64,000 nucleotides of DNA from Streptomyces albus subsp. albus (GCF_000725885.1 NZ_JODR01000015.1:102390-166389), one strand, 5' to 3'; shown: positions 17,712 through 27,630, numbered from the stretch's first letter. Numbers and translations are program-made. Notes: generated from the letters alone by a model not told the origin.

Positions 17712-18932
17712 TCAGCCCAGGCCGGTGACGTTCAGCAGGGCGTTGGGAGAACCGGAACCCGGGTTGCCGACCACGCCCTTCTGCGCGGCGTTGACGAGGG
17801 CGTCACGCACCTGGCTCGGCGAGGCGCCCGGGTGGGCCGACAGGTAGAGCGCCGCGGCGCCGGCGGCGTGCGGAGTGGCCATCGAGGTGCCGCTCATCGT
17901 CGTGGAGCCGCCGCCGTTGCGGGTCGAGACGATGCTGCCGCCGGGTGCGAACAGGTCGAGGCAGCGACCGTAGTTGGAGAAGTACGAGCGGCCGTCACCG
18001 CGGTCGGTGGAGCCGAGCGTGATGGCGGCCGGCACCCGCGCCGGGCTGGTGCTGCACGCGTCACGGGAGTCGTTGCCGGCGGCCACGGCGAAGGTGACGC
18101 CGCTGTTGATGGCGCCCTGGACGGCGTTGTCCACCGAGGTGCTGGCGCCGCCGCCCAGGCTCATGTTGGCGACGGACGGGCCGCTGTGGTTGCGCGCCAC
18201 CCAGTCGATACCGCCGATGACCTGGGACCACTGCCCGGAGCCGGAGCAGTTGAGCACCCGCACGGCGACCATCTTGACGTTCTTGGCCACACCGTAGGTG
18301 CGGCTGCCGACCGTGCCGGCCACGTGCGTGCCGTGGCCCTGGCAGTCGCTGGCGTCGGAGTCGTTGTCGATGAAGTCGTAGCCGCTGCGCACCCGCCCGC
18401 CGAAGTCGGGGTGCGTCATGTCCACGCCGGTGTCGACGATGTACGCGGTCGCTCCGGAACCGTCGTTGGGGTAGGTGTAGGAGCTGTTCAGCGAACCGTC
18501 GATCCGGTCGATGCCCCAGGAGGGCGGGTTGGGCTGGGTCCCGGTGGCCCGCACCTTGCCGTCGGCCTCCACGTACTTGACGCCCGGCGCCGCCGCGAGC
18601 TTCTTGGCCTCCGCCTCGGTCGCCCGGAAGGAGAACCCGCGGAACGCCGTGGAGTACACCTGGTCGACCGTGCCGCCGTAGGTGTCGGTGAGCCGCTCGG
18701 CCGTGGCCCGCGCCTGGGAGCGCACGGCGGACGACGCGGACGCCTCGCCGTCGAGGGCCACGATGTACCGGCCCGCTATCGCGCCGGGGGCGGAGGCGTT
18801 GCGGATGGTGCCTTCCTGCTCGCCGGGGGTGGACGCGCCCGCGGTGGCGGCCCCGCCCAGCCCCAGTACCGTGGCGGTCAGCGCACCGATGCCGAGGGCG
18901 GCGAAGCGTCTGCTGCGCGTACGAGTACCCAT
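17712..18932 (-). CDS. secreted S8 family serine protease (proteinase K-like)
   Basis: A 406-residue preproprotease. Residues 1-33 form a Sec signal peptide ending near TAGAS. Residues ~50-127 are an I9 propeptide (GRYIVALDGE ... VKYVEADGKV). The catalytic domain follows, with Asp167 (YIVDTGVD), His200 (GHGTHVAG), the oxyanion Asn287 (AAGND) and Ser350 (SGTSMATPHAAG). Extra Cys residues (C197, C229, C293, C324) are in proteinase K-like positions and may form disulfides. It is expected to be an extracellular alkaline protease. Single gene with its own terminator. Confidence 0.96.
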   Translation of the reverse strand: MGTRTRSRRFAALGIGALTATVLGLGGAATAGASTPGEQEGTIRNASAPGAIAGRYIVALDGEASASSAVRSQARATAERLTDTYGGTVDQVYSTAFRGFSFRATEAEAKKLAAAPGVKYVEADGKVRATGTQPNPPSWGIDRIDGSLNSSYTYPNDGSGATAYIVDTGVDMTHPDFGGRVRSGYDFIDNDSDASDCQGHGTHVAGTVGSRTYGVAKNVKMVAVRVLNCSGSGQWSQVIGGIDWVARNHSGPSVANMSLGGGASTSVDNAVQGAINSGVTFAVAAGNDSRDACSTSPARVPAAITLGSTDRGDGRSYFSNYGRCLDLFAPGGSIVSTRNGGGSTTMSGTSMATPHAAGAAALYLSAHPGASPSQVRDALVNAAQKGVVGNPGSGSPNALLNVTGLG

Positions 18933-19239
18933 GGATGCTGCTCCTCATCGTGGGGGTGCCGGGCGGTTCGCGCCCGGTCAAGTGCCCACACCCTCCGTCC
19001 GGCACCGGAGCGAAACAATCCGGAATGCGATAGGTAGGGGTACGTATTCGGATAACGGACGCCCCGCGGCGGACGCCCCGTTACGGCCGCCCGCCGTCCC
19101 CGTCGGGATGTCCGCCGGCATCCCCGTCCCGCCGCCCGCCGACCCGGCACCCGTCCTGGCATACCGGCGCCCCGTCCTGGCGCCCCGGACTCACGCTCCC
19201 TCCCCCGGCGCCCCGGCCCGCGAACCGCCCTCCCCCGCC

Positions 19240-19285
19240 GGGGAGTCCCCGCCGGGGACTACCCGCCGGGGACTACCCGCCGGGG
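19240..19285. repeat. 14-bp tandem repeat, three copies
   Basis: GGGGACTACCCGCC occurs at 19254-19267 and 19268-19281. A one-step variant is at 19240-19253 and the first bases of a fourth follow. It lies just downstream of the LAL regulator stop codon. It also has hairpin potential (GGGGAGTCCCC). Confidence 0.85.
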
Positions 19286-19315
19286 AGCCAGCCCCGGCCT
19301 GCGGGCCGGGCACGG

Positions 19316-22267
19316 TCAGCCGGGGGCCGCACCGTGCCCCGCTGCGGTCGGGTCCTGGCCGGCCGGGCGCAGGACGGCGACCTGGTCCCGCGAGGTCACG
19401 TTCAGCTTGCGCAGCACCCGCGCCACGTGCTGCTCGACCGTGCGCGGCGAGAGGAACAGCACCTCCGCTATCTCCCGGTTGGTGCGGCCCAGGGCCACCA
19501 GCCGGGCGACCTCCTCCTCGCGGGGCGACAGTTCGGCACCGTAGCCGCGCCGCCCCCGCCGGGAGGGCACGGCCGTACCGTTCTGTCGCAGCGCGCGGCG
19601 GCAGCGGGCCGCGTCCCGGATGGCACCCAGCGCCCCGAACTCCTCGGCCGCCCGGGCCAGTCCGGTGGCGTCGGGGGGCTCCCCCAGCGCCAGCCGGTTG
19701 CGGGCCGCGGCCTCGCCGGTGCGGGCCGCCGAATACGGCTGGGGCAGTGCGGCGTAGGCCGCGCGGGCGGCGTCGAAGACGGCGGCTGCCTCCGCGTGCC
19801 GCCGCTCCCCGGTGGCGACCACCCCGCGGCAGGCCAGATGGGCGGCTGCGGCCAGCGGGGCGTCCCGGCCGGCCAGCCGTTCGCCGAACTCGGCGGTCAG
19901 CTCGGCCGCTTCGGCGTGCCGGCCGCGGCGCACCAGCGCGCTGACCGTCATCGGCGCCAGATCCGCGGCCCAGGTCCAGATGCCCTTGACGCGGACGCGT
20001 TCGGTGGCCCGCAGTGCCTCGGCGCAGCCGGCCTCCTGATCGCCGCAGGCCATGTGCAGCCGGGCCATGGCGGCGGACGCGGCGGCCAGGATGTTGGCCG
20101 GCGCGTTGGCGGGGTCGGCCAGACCCGCGTCCCGCAGCCGGGAGGCGGCCTCCTCCCATTCGCCGCGGGCCGACGCCAGCAGACCGAGCACCAGATGGGC
20201 GTCGGCGGCGATGCCGGAGACGCCGCCGACCAGGCCGAGCGCCTGCCGGGCCCGTTCGGCCAGCCCGTCCCACCGGCCGGTGTGCCAGGCCAGCCGCAGC
20301 GCGGTGCCCTCCACGATGGTCTCCAGATAGGGCGCCCCGCATTCGGCGGCCAGCCGGCGGCCCTCCAGCCGGTAGCGGCGTGCCGCCTCGTAGTGGCCGA
20401 GGCAGGTGGCGGCGTCGGCGAGGTTGCCGCAGGCGCGGGCGACCTCGCGGCGTTCGGCCACCGACTGCCCCTGGGTGAGCAGTTCGTCGGCCGCCCGCCA
20501 CACATGGGGCGAGCCGGTGGACATCAGCAGGGCGAGGTGGTTGCCGCGTACGGCGATCCGCAGGGCACCGTCCGTCTGGGTGGCCACCAGTTCCTCGGCC
20601 CGCGCGATCCACCGCTCGTGCACCTGGAGGGGCTGGTCGCCCCAGCTGGGCATGGCCAGCGCAGCCATGCCGCGGGCGGCGAGCGCCGGTCTGTCGCGCA
20701 GTTCGGTGACGGCGGTGGCGGTGTCGGCGCGGCCTTCCTGGTAGCGGCCCGCCTGGTTGTTGAGCAGCAGTCCGAGGTTGAGCCGGATCTCGCCGCGCAG
20801 CCCTTCGGGGAGGCCGGCGTCCCGCAGGACGCGGCGCAGCAGTGCGGTGGCGCGGCGGTGTGCCAGGCCCACGGCTGCTTCCCTGCTGAGCCGGGCCGCC
20901 AGCCGGCCGCGTTCCCGGGCGGGCAGCCTGCCGTCGCACAGCAGCTCTTCCAGCAGTTCGACGACGAGTGCGGTGTCGCCCATCTCGTGCGCGGCCTCGA
21001 CGGCTTGTTCGCAGTGGTGCTGCCAGCCGGCCCAGTCGCCGGAGAGCCGCGCGTGGTAGGCGAGCCGTACCAGTGGCGGCGGGTCCTGGCGGGCGAGTGC
21101 GGCCAGTGCCCGCTGGTGGAGGGCGTGCCGGTCGGGGCCGGGCAGCATCGAGTAGACGGCTTGCTGGGCGAGGGTGTGGCGGAATCCGTAGCGGCCGTCC
21201 TCCTCCTCGTGGAGCATGCCGGACAGCAGGGCCTCGCGGACGGCGGCGGCGGCGCGGCGGGCGGCGGGCCGGGCGGTTGCGGCGGGTGGGGCCGCGTGCT
21301 GGGGTCCGCCGTCCTGCATGACGTCGGCGATCAGCTCCTCCTCGGCGGGGACGCGCAGGACGGCGGCGGCGCGGACGGCGTCGGCGGCTGCCGGGGACAG
21401 CTGTGCCATGCGGTCGGCGGTGGCCTCCAGCAGCAGGGCGGGGACGCGCATGGTGGCGACGTCCTCGACGTCGAGCCACTTCCTGCGGCGGGGGCCTTCG
21501 GTCAGCACCCGTACGGTCTCCTCCAGGACGAAGGGGATGCCCGCGGTGCGGCGGTGGAGTTCGGCCGCCAGTTCGGTGGAGACGGGCCGCCCGCCGGTCA
21601 TGGCGGCTGTCAGATCGCTGACGGCCGCCGCGTCCAGCGGGTGCAGGGGGACGCGGATCTCGGTGGTTCCGGGCGGGCAGCGGTGGGCCCGGCCCAGGGG
21701 GAGGCCGCCGTCGGGCAGGTCCTCGCGCCGGTGGCTGAGGACGAGCGCCAGCCGCGGGGGCGGCGCGTCCACCAGGAACCGGAGCAGGTCGCGGGTGCCG
21801 TCGTCGGCCCAGTGCAGGTCCTCGACCACGACGACGGTGTCGCCCAGCGCCTCCAGCAGGGCGCGGACGGCGCGGAAGAGCCGGTGCTGGGTGGCGCGGT
21901 GGTCGGCGGCGGGTTCGGGGGCGGGCGGCAGGGCGGCGGCGAGTTCGGGCACGTGGGAACGGAGGGCGCCGCAGACGGGGTTGAGCCGCCGGGGCAGATC
22001 GTCGCCGAGGCCGCGGAAGAGATCGACGACCGGGCCGTAGGGGAAGGGCTCACGCAGCGGCAGGCAGTTGCCCGCCAGGACGCGTCGCCCCGGGGTGGCG
22101 GTGCGGGCGAGGGCCTCGTGGATGAGACGGGTCTTGCCGATCCCGGCCTCCCCCTCGACGAAGGCGACGGACGGCGCGGCGGCCAGCGCCGCGCACAGTG
22201 CGCCGAGTTCGTCCCTGCGGCCGACGAACCGGGAGGAGCGGGGGGACCGGAGAACCGCGTACGGCAC
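19316..22267 (-). CDS. LAL-type LuxR-family transcriptional regulator
   Basis: A 983-residue MalT-like (LAL) regulator. The N-terminal ATPase starts at FVGRRDELGAL, with Walker A GEAGIGKT (residues 39-46) and Walker B VVVVEDLHWAD. A long TPR-like helical region follows. The C-terminal LuxR helix-turn-helix is LSPREEEVARLVALGRTNREI plus LSPRTVEQHVARVLRKL, then VTSRDQVAVL. LALs are often pathway activators in Streptomyces. The GTG at 22267 has GGAGGT six bases upstream and directly precedes the ATPase domain, although the frame stays open further upstream. No biosynthetic cluster adjoins it, so its targets are unknown. Confidence 0.94.
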   Translation of the reverse strand: MPYAVLRSPRSSRFVGRRDELGALCAALAAAPSVAFVEGEAGIGKTRLIHEALARTATPGRRVLAGNCLPLREPFPYGPVVDLFRGLGDDLPRRLNPVCGALRSHVPELAAALPPAPEPAADHRATQHRLFRAVRALLEALGDTVVVVEDLHWADDGTRDLLRFLVDAPPPRLALVLSHRREDLPDGGLPLGRAHRCPPGTTEIRVPLHPLDAAAVSDLTAAMTGGRPVSTELAAELHRRTAGIPFVLEETVRVLTEGPRRRKWLDVEDVATMRVPALLLEATADRMAQLSPAAADAVRAAAVLRVPAEEELIADVMQDGGPQHAAPPAATARPAARRAAAAVREALLSGMLHEEEDGRYGFRHTLAQQAVYSMLPGPDRHALHQRALAALARQDPPPLVRLAYHARLSGDWAGWQHHCEQAVEAAHEMGDTALVVELLEELLCDGRLPARERGRLAARLSREAAVGLAHRRATALLRRVLRDAGLPEGLRGEIRLNLGLLLNNQAGRYQEGRADTATAVTELRDRPALAARGMAALAMPSWGDQPLQVHERWIARAEELVATQTDGALRIAVRGNHLALLMSTGSPHVWRAADELLTQGQSVAERREVARACGNLADAATCLGHYEAARRYRLEGRRLAAECGAPYLETIVEGTALRLAWHTGRWDGLAERARQALGLVGGVSGIAADAHLVLGLLASARGEWEEAASRLRDAGLADPANAPANILAAASAAMARLHMACGDQEAGCAEALRATERVRVKGIWTWAADLAPMTVSALVRRGRHAEAAELTAEFGERLAGRDAPLAAAAHLACRGVVATGERRHAEAAAVFDAARAAYAALPQPYSAARTGEAAARNRLALGEPPDATGLARAAEEFGALGAIRDAARCRRALRQNGTAVPSRRGRRGYGAELSPREEEVARLVALGRTNREIAEVLFLSPRTVEQHVARVLRKLNVTSRDQVAVLRPAGQDPTAAGHGAAPG

Positions 22268-22355
22268 GAAGCCACCTCCACAGCCACGCTCGGTCGCGTA
22301 CGGGGTGCCGCCGGACCTGCATGGGTGTTCGACGTTCGGACTTGGGTCGGCGGTC

Positions 22356-22384
22356 AGCATCTTCCGTGTGTTCGGTACGGACAA
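22356..22384 (-). promoter_or_regulatory. candidate promoter of the LAL regulator
   Basis: On the minus strand, TTGTCC (22379-22384) and GATGCT (22356-22361) are spaced by 17 bp, about 90 bp upstream of the GTG start. The -35 resembles the housekeeping consensus; the -10 is weak. Confidence 0.3.
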
Positions 22385-23194
22385 CAAGCCCCGCGGAGGG
22401 GCCGCCCGAAGGTGGTACGGCACCGGCCGGGGCGGCGTACGGCGGTTTTCGGCCCGGGCCGAGGCGGGGGGCGTGAAGGGTCGGGGCGCGGGGGTGCCCC
22501 GGGACCGCTCCCGCTGGAAGGTGGCGTGGAGCCACCGCAGCGACGTCGGGACCAGGACGGCACCCACGGCCGACGAGCCGGCGGCGGCCTCCCCGCTCGG
22601 CGGGGCGGGAGGCAGCACGGGGTACCGGCCGACGCCCCGGCCAGCAGCGGGCCCGCGCGACGGCCGGGGCGACGGCCGGCCGGGCCGCGAGGTCGGGCGC
22701 GGCCCGGATCGGCGTCGGCGCCGCCGAGGCGAGGCTCCGCACCAGTCCGGGTGCCGGACCGACGGCGTCCGCCGTGCGCCGTGCGCAGCGCCCGGTGGAT
22801 GCTCCACGCCCGCCGCCCCGCCTCGGCGACGGTCCCCCGGCCTTCGGGGCCACCGCCGCGACCGGCCGCGGCGAGCGCCGCCGCGCGCGGGCCCCGCACG
22901 GAGCGCTCGGGCTGCCGGTGCCGCTTGCGCAGCCGGGCGGCCCGGGGCCCCGGCCGTCCGGACCGCCGCGGTCACCGGGACCGGACTCCCCTGGCACGAG
23001 GACGTCCGCCCCTCCTTGCCCTTTCCGACCAGGTTTTCCCGGCTTTGCCGTGGTAACTCCCGAGGTGGCGAGTGAGCGGAGCGGTCACCCGCGCGCCGGC
23101 ACGCCACGCGTCTCGGCGTACCGGATCGGCGCGGAGAGGCCGCGGTCACCGCGCGCGCCGGCGCGGACGGCGTGCGGACCGGACGGAGGGTGAC
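22385..23194. other. divergent intergenic region, no gene seen
   Basis: About 800 bp between the LAL gene and the DUF2945 gene. The long open frames on both strands have Arg/Pro/Gly-dominated translations without motifs or ribosome binding sites. GGAGGG just upstream of 23195 belongs to the next gene. Confidence 0.5.
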
Positions 23195-23422
23195 ATGGGC
23201 AAGGACGGAGAGCTGCGGAAAGGCGACCGGGTGGCCTGGTCGAGCCACGGCAGCGAGGCGGTCGGCACGGTGACCCGGAAGATCACCCGGCGCACCCGCG
23301 CGGCGGGCCGGACGGTCGACGCCTCCCCCGAGGCACCGCAGTACGAGGTGGTCAGCGAGAAGTCGGGCCGCACGGCGGTGCACCGGCCGGAGGCGCTGCA
23401 CAGGAAGCCGGGCCGGTCGTGA
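23195..23422 (+). CDS. DUF2945 / hypervirulence-associated TUDOR-domain small protein
   Basis: A 75-residue basic protein with the DUF2945 pattern: LRKGDRVAWSSHGSEAVGTV at the N-terminus, then KITRRT and YEVVSEKSGRTAVHRPEAL. The fold is a small SH3-like barrel. The family is common in bacteria and fungi and its biochemical role is not established. GGAGGG lies 6-7 bases upstream of the ATG. Its TGA overlaps the GTG of the following flavoenzyme (GTGA). Confidence 0.85.
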   Translation: MGKDGELRKGDRVAWSSHGSEAVGTVTRKITRRTRAAGRTVDASPEAPQYEVVSEKSGRTAVHRPEALHRKPGRS

Positions 23423-24702
23423 GCGAGCTGCCGGCCCACGGCGACGTGGTCGTGGTCGGGGCCGGACTCGCGGGCCTCGCGGTGGCCCGGCGGCTGCAGA
23501 GCCGCGGGGTGGACGTCGTGGTCGTCGAGGCGGCCGACGAGGTCGGCGGCCGGATCCGTACGGACACGGTGGACGGGTTCCAGCTCGACCGCGGGTTCCA
23601 GGTGCTCAACACCGCCTATCCGCAGCTGTCCCGGCACCTGGATGTGGGACGGCTCGACCTGCGCCCCTTCGAGCGCGCGCTCAGACTGCGCACCCGGGGC
23701 CGGACCGTGGTGCTGGGCGACCCCCGCCAGGACCTGCGGGCGGTGCCGGCTGCGCTGGCGGCACCGATCGGCTCGCCCCTCGGCAAGCTGGCGCTGGCCG
23801 CGCACGCCGCCGCCGTCGGCTATCTGCCCGCCCGGGTGCTGCTGCGCCGCCGCGATCTGCCCTCGGTGGTGGCGTGGCGGCGGCGCGGGCTGGGCGGCAC
23901 CGTCACCGACACGCTGCTGCGGCCCTTCTTCTCCGGACTGACCTGCGACCCGGCGCAGGTGACCTCCAGCCGGTTCACCGATCTGATGCTGCGCATGTTC
24001 GTCCGCGGGGAGGCGGCCGTACCGGACGGGGGGATGTGGCAGCTCCCCGCCCAGCTCGCCCGGCTGCTCGCGGAGGGGACCGTGCGGCTGAACACCACGG
24101 TCCGCGAGGTCTCCCCGGAACGGGTCGTCACCGACCGGGGCACCGTCACGGCCCGCGCGGTCGTCGTGGCGACCGACGCGGAGACGGCGACGCGTCTGCT
24201 GCCCGGCCTCACGCCCCCGCGCTGGCGCGGCCTGACGACCTATTACCACCGTCTGGAAGGCGGCCCGCCCCCGGGCGGCGCGACCTTGACGGTGGACGCC
24301 GAACCGTCGCCGGTGACCAACACGGTGCCGGTCAGCGCCGCCGCGCCGTCCTACGCGCCGGCCGGGGTGACGCTGCTGGCCACCACCACCGTCCACGAGC
24401 GCGGCGGGCAGCCGCAGGACGCTTCGGGCCCGGCCGAGGAACGGGTACGGAGGCGAGTCGCCACGCTCCACGGGGTCGGTCCCGGCGACCTCGACCATGT
24501 GGCCACCTGTCCCGTCCCCCGGGCGCTGCCCGCGATGACGGCACCGCACCGCTTCCGCCGCCCGGCCGTGACCGGCGGTGTGGTGGTGTGCGGGGACCAC
24601 CGGGCGACGAGTTCGATCCAGGGGGCGCTGGAGTCGGCCGAGCGGGCCGTGGAGGCCGTCGCCTCGCGGCTCGGCGTTCGGGCGGTGCACGAGGGCGGGT
24701 AA
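23419..24702 (+). CDS. FAD-dependent amine-oxidase/desaturase-like oxidoreductase
   Basis: A 427-residue flavoprotein. The N-terminal dinucleotide fold VVVVGAGLAGLAVARRLQ with EAADEVGGRIRT binds FAD. A central substrate domain follows, with the C-terminal FAD contact VVCGDHRATSSIQGALESAERAV. It resembles the amine oxidase/protoporphyrinogen oxidase/phytoene desaturase superfamily. The substrate is not deducible. Translationally coupled to the DUF2945 gene and followed by a TauE permease 68 bp downstream. Confidence 0.88.
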   Translation: MSELPAHGDVVVVGAGLAGLAVARRLQSRGVDVVVVEAADEVGGRIRTDTVDGFQLDRGFQVLNTAYPQLSRHLDVGRLDLRPFERALRLRTRGRTVVLGDPRQDLRAVPAALAAPIGSPLGKLALAAHAAAVGYLPARVLLRRRDLPSVVAWRRRGLGGTVTDTLLRPFFSGLTCDPAQVTSSRFTDLMLRMFVRGEAAVPDGGMWQLPAQLARLLAEGTVRLNTTVREVSPERVVTDRGTVTARAVVVATDAETATRLLPGLTPPRWRGLTTYYHRLEGGPPPGGATLTVDAEPSPVTNTVPVSAAAPSYAPAGVTLLATTTVHERGGQPQDASGPAEERVRRRVATLHGVGPGDLDHVATCPVPRALPAMTAPHRFRRPAVTGGVVVCGDHRATSSIQGALESAERAVEAVASRLGVRAVHEGG

Positions 24703-24770
24703 GGGGCGGAACGGGCTTCTGCGATGCTGAGTGGCCCCTGGTGCGCTCTCGGCAAGGACAGTTCACACCC

Positions 24771-25547
24771 GTGCATGACATATCGCTCACCGCCCTGGCG
24801 GCCCTGTGCGTCGCCGCTGCCCTGGCCGGCTGGATCGACGCCGTCGTCGGTGGCGGCGGCCTGCTGCAACTCCCCGCCCTGCTGATCGCCTTCCCCCATC
24901 TGCCGCCGGCCTACGCGCTGGGCACCAACAAGGCGGTCGCGGTGGTGGGCACCTCGGCCGCCGCGGTGACGTATGCCCGCAAGACACCGTTCGACGTACG
25001 GCTCGCGGCCCGCCTCGGGCTGGTGGCGGCGCTCGCCTCGGTCGGCGGCGCCTTCTTCGCCGCCGGAGTGGAAAGCTCCGTGCTGCGCCCGCTGATCATC
25101 GTGCTGCTGCTGGGTGTGGCCGCCTTCGTGGTGCTCCGCCCGCACTTCGGCCACACCGGCGGCGGTACGGTCACCCGGCGGCGCGTCCTGGCGGCGTTCG
25201 CCGTGGCCGGCGTGGGCATCGGCTTCTACGACGGAGTACTCGGTCCCGGTACCGGCACCTTCCTGGTCATCGCCCTGGTGGCCCTGCTCAACATGAACAT
25301 GGTGACGGCCTCGGCCACGACGAAGGTCGTCAACGTCTGCACCAACATCGGTGCCCTGGCCATGTTCACCTGGCAGGGCACCGTGCTGTGGGCGCTGGCG
25401 CCCGTCCTGGCGCTGTGCAACATGGGCGGCGCCTTCCTGGGGGCGCACATGGCCCTCAAACGGGGCAGCGGCTTCGTCCGCGCGGTCCTGCTCGTCACCG
25501 TCGTCGGCCTGGTCGGCAAACTCGCGTACGACCAGTGGTGGGCCTGA
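24771..25547 (+). CDS. TauE/SafE-family membrane permease
   Basis: A 258-residue membrane protein with about eight hydrophobic segments in two related halves. The family motifs GWIDAVVGGGGLLQLPALL, ALGTNKAVAVVGTSAAAV, GFYDGVLGPGTGTF and NMNMVTASATTKVVN are present. TauE/SafE proteins export sulfite, sulfoacetate or related anions. The GTG at 24771 is chosen because the first helix begins right after it; the ribosome binding site is weak and an in-frame GTG at 24741 is an alternative. Probably the third gene of the plus-strand unit from 23195. Confidence 0.87.
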   Translation: MHDISLTALAALCVAAALAGWIDAVVGGGGLLQLPALLIAFPHLPPAYALGTNKAVAVVGTSAAAVTYARKTPFDVRLAARLGLVAALASVGGAFFAAGVESSVLRPLIIVLLLGVAAFVVLRPHFGHTGGGTVTRRRVLAAFAVAGVGIGFYDGVLGPGTGTFLVIALVALLNMNMVTASATTKVVNVCTNIGALAMFTWQGTVLWALAPVLALCNMGGAFLGAHMALKRGSGFVRAVLLVTVVGLVGKLAYDQWWA

Positions 25548-25643
25548 CGGGCACCCCGTGCCGCCCGGCGCTGTCCCGTCCGGCGCCCGCGTCCCGTTTC
25601 CGCGCCCGCGCCCCGCGCCCTCGTCCCGCGCCCCGCGGCGGTC

Positions 25644-26366
25644 TCAGCCGGACGGGGACCGCAGCCCCAGCGCGAACGCCGCGGCGAACGCGTGGGCCTC
25701 CGGCTCCCAGCCCAGCTCGCGCAGCTCCGCGCCCCGCGGCAGGCCCGCGCAGGCGCAGCCCGCCAGCCCGCGTTCCTCCGCCAGCAGATAGGCCGTCTGC
25801 ACGGCGGCGCCCGCGTCCCACAGGACGGCGGGCAGCCCGCAGCCGGGGTAACGCGTCATGATGCGCGGCCAGTCGGCTCGCCACAGCACGAGCGCCGGGG
25901 GCGGTGGGGCGGTGGCGGGCCGCCGCAGAAAGCGGTTGACCCGCTCGTGCACCCGCCGCCGCCAGTCGGCGGTGGAGGGGTGTGCGAGCAGTTCGCCGGG
26001 CGTGCGGCAGGTGTAGGGCCCCGGTGCCACGCCGGTGACGTCCTCGGCCAGCACGCAGGGGGTGAGGCTGCAGGTGTCGCCGCAGGTCGGACTGGTCGAA
26101 CCGGCAGGCTCACCGGCCCGGAAGAGGCCGCCGAGCACCGCGGCCAGGTCGGCGGCCGGCAGCGGGCCGGTCATGTCCCGGCGGGACCGCCGCCCGGACA
26201 GCACCCGGGTGAGGGGGGACGGCGGCGGCCCGGGCGGCAGCGCGATCCGGACGCCGTCGAGCGGCGGTTCGGCCGGGCGGGGCAGGCCGCTGTTCCCCTG
26301 CTCCGGGCCCGCTTCCAGCTGCTGCCACACGCGCCGCTCCGCGGCCGTCCACCCGGTTTCCGTCAC
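25644..26366 (-). CDS. nitroreductase-like (SagB/ThcOx-type) protein
   Basis: A 240-residue protein. The segment LSGRRSRRDMTGPLPAADLAAVLGGLFRA matches the FMN-phosphate-binding start of SagB-like nitroreductases. A middle part DAGAAVQTAYLLAEERGLAG and a terminal FALGLRSP also fit. Several Cys residues (CGDTCSLTPC and GCACAG) are unusual. The family includes oxidases of azoline rings in peptide natural products, but no peptide or cyclodehydratase gene is nearby. The ATG overlaps the oxidase stop (ATGA), so it is second in a two-gene minus-strand unit. Confidence 0.6.
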   Translation of the reverse strand: MTETGWTAAERRVWQQLEAGPEQGNSGLPRPAEPPLDGVRIALPPGPPPSPLTRVLSGRRSRRDMTGPLPAADLAAVLGGLFRAGEPAGSTSPTCGDTCSLTPCVLAEDVTGVAPGPYTCRTPGELLAHPSTADWRRRVHERVNRFLRRPATAPPPPALVLWRADWPRIMTRYPGCGLPAVLWDAGAAVQTAYLLAEERGLAGCACAGLPRGAELRELGWEPEAHAFAAAFALGLRSPSG

Positions 26367-27630
26367 AGCCGCCCCGCCACGGGGCCCGCCGCACCGGCGG
26401 CCCGCTCCTCGCCGTCCGCGCCGTGCCCGCCGTCCGCAGCGGCCCCACCAGTCCCACTGGCCCCGCCGTCCTCACCGGCGGTGCCGGCTCCGCCGACGGT
26501 GCGGTCCGGTGCGAAGGGGGCCAGGACCTCGTCGGGAAAGCGCGGGGTGCCGTCGACCATGCCCAGGACCACCTCGCCCAGCACCGGGAGGAATTTGAAA
26601 CCGTGCCCGCCCAAGCCGGTGGCGAGCCAGACCGATTCGTGGCCGGGCGCCGCGCCCAGCAGGAAGTGGTTGTCCGGCGTCTGCGGATAGGTGCACACCG
26701 CCGCCCGCCGCCAGCGGCCGGTTCCGGCCAGATGGCGGCGCAACTGGTGCTCCGCCTCGGCGATCTCCGCGGGGCTCGCCTCACGGGGCAGCGTGTCGGG
26801 GTCGCACGGCGGCGGATCGCCCTCCGCACAGCACTTGAGGCCGCCGTCCGGGCCGTCCACGGCGGGCATCACGTAGAAGAGGCCGGGGTCCTGCCAGACG
26901 TGGACGGGGAACCGCTCGGGCGCGAAGTGGCCGGCGGCCTCCGGTGCGAGGTCGAACCAGTGCTGCACCTGCCGCTGCGGGCGGACGGGCACCGGCAGTC
27001 CGGGCAGCAGCCGTCGGCTCCAGGCGCCGCCGCACAGCACCAAGTGCCCGCAGGAGTAGGTCTCCTGGTGGGTGCGTACGGTGACCCCGCCGCGTACGCA
27101 GGTGAACGACAGCAGCGGCTCCCGGAACCGCAGCCGTGCCCCGTCCTCCTCCGCCAGCCGGTGGTGGAGCGCGAGCGCCTCCTCCGGCCGTACGTAGCCG
27201 GCCCGGACGTCGAGGCAGCCGACGGCGTCGTCGGGCACCGCCGTACCCGGCGGGGACAGTGCGCGGATGCCCTCGGCGTCCAGCACCTGGTGCGGCATTC
27301 CGAACCGCAGGGCGCAGTCGATGGTGGCCGCGACGGCGGGGGCGCCGGGCCCGCCGGAGATGAGCATGCCCGTGCGGTGCAGCAGGGGCGCCCCGTACGG
27401 TTCGGCCAGCTCGTCCCACAGATGGTGCGCGCGGGCCAGCAGCGGCATGAAGGCGTCCCCCTCCGCGTAGGCGTGCCGCACGATGCGGGTGCCTCCGTGG
27501 CTGGACCCCATGGTGTGGACCGGCCCGACCGCTCCAGGCCCAGCACGCTCAGCCCGGCGGCGGCCAGATGACGGACGGCGCTGCTGCCGGCGGCCCCCAG
27601 CCCGGCCACGACGACGTCGTAGGTCTCCAT
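26363..27630 (-). pseudogene. MSOX/MTOX-family flavin oxidase, interrupted by a frameshift
   Basis: Similar to monomeric sarcosine oxidase / N-methyltryptophan oxidase. From ATG at 27630 the frame encodes the FAD fold (METYDVVVAGLGAAGSS and SVLGLERSG), but at about 27528 homology moves to another frame (VHTMGSSHGGTRIVRHAYAEGD) and stays there to the stop. One extra base would restore LGLERFGPVHTMGSSHGG. Downstream features are intact: TYPQTPDNHF with a preceding Cys at the covalent-flavin position, and GLGGHGFK. Either a real one-base deletion or an assembly error. If intact it would be ~420 residues and oxidise an N-methyl or secondary amine. Coupled to the nitroreductase-like gene. Confidence 0.8.

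Noticed and set aside
19334..23056. A 1240-codon open frame on the plus strand across the LAL gene
   Set aside because: It is antisense to the LAL regulator, which has ATPase and LuxR motifs in order; the translation is Gly/Gln/Val low complexity, typical of a GC-rich shadow frame.
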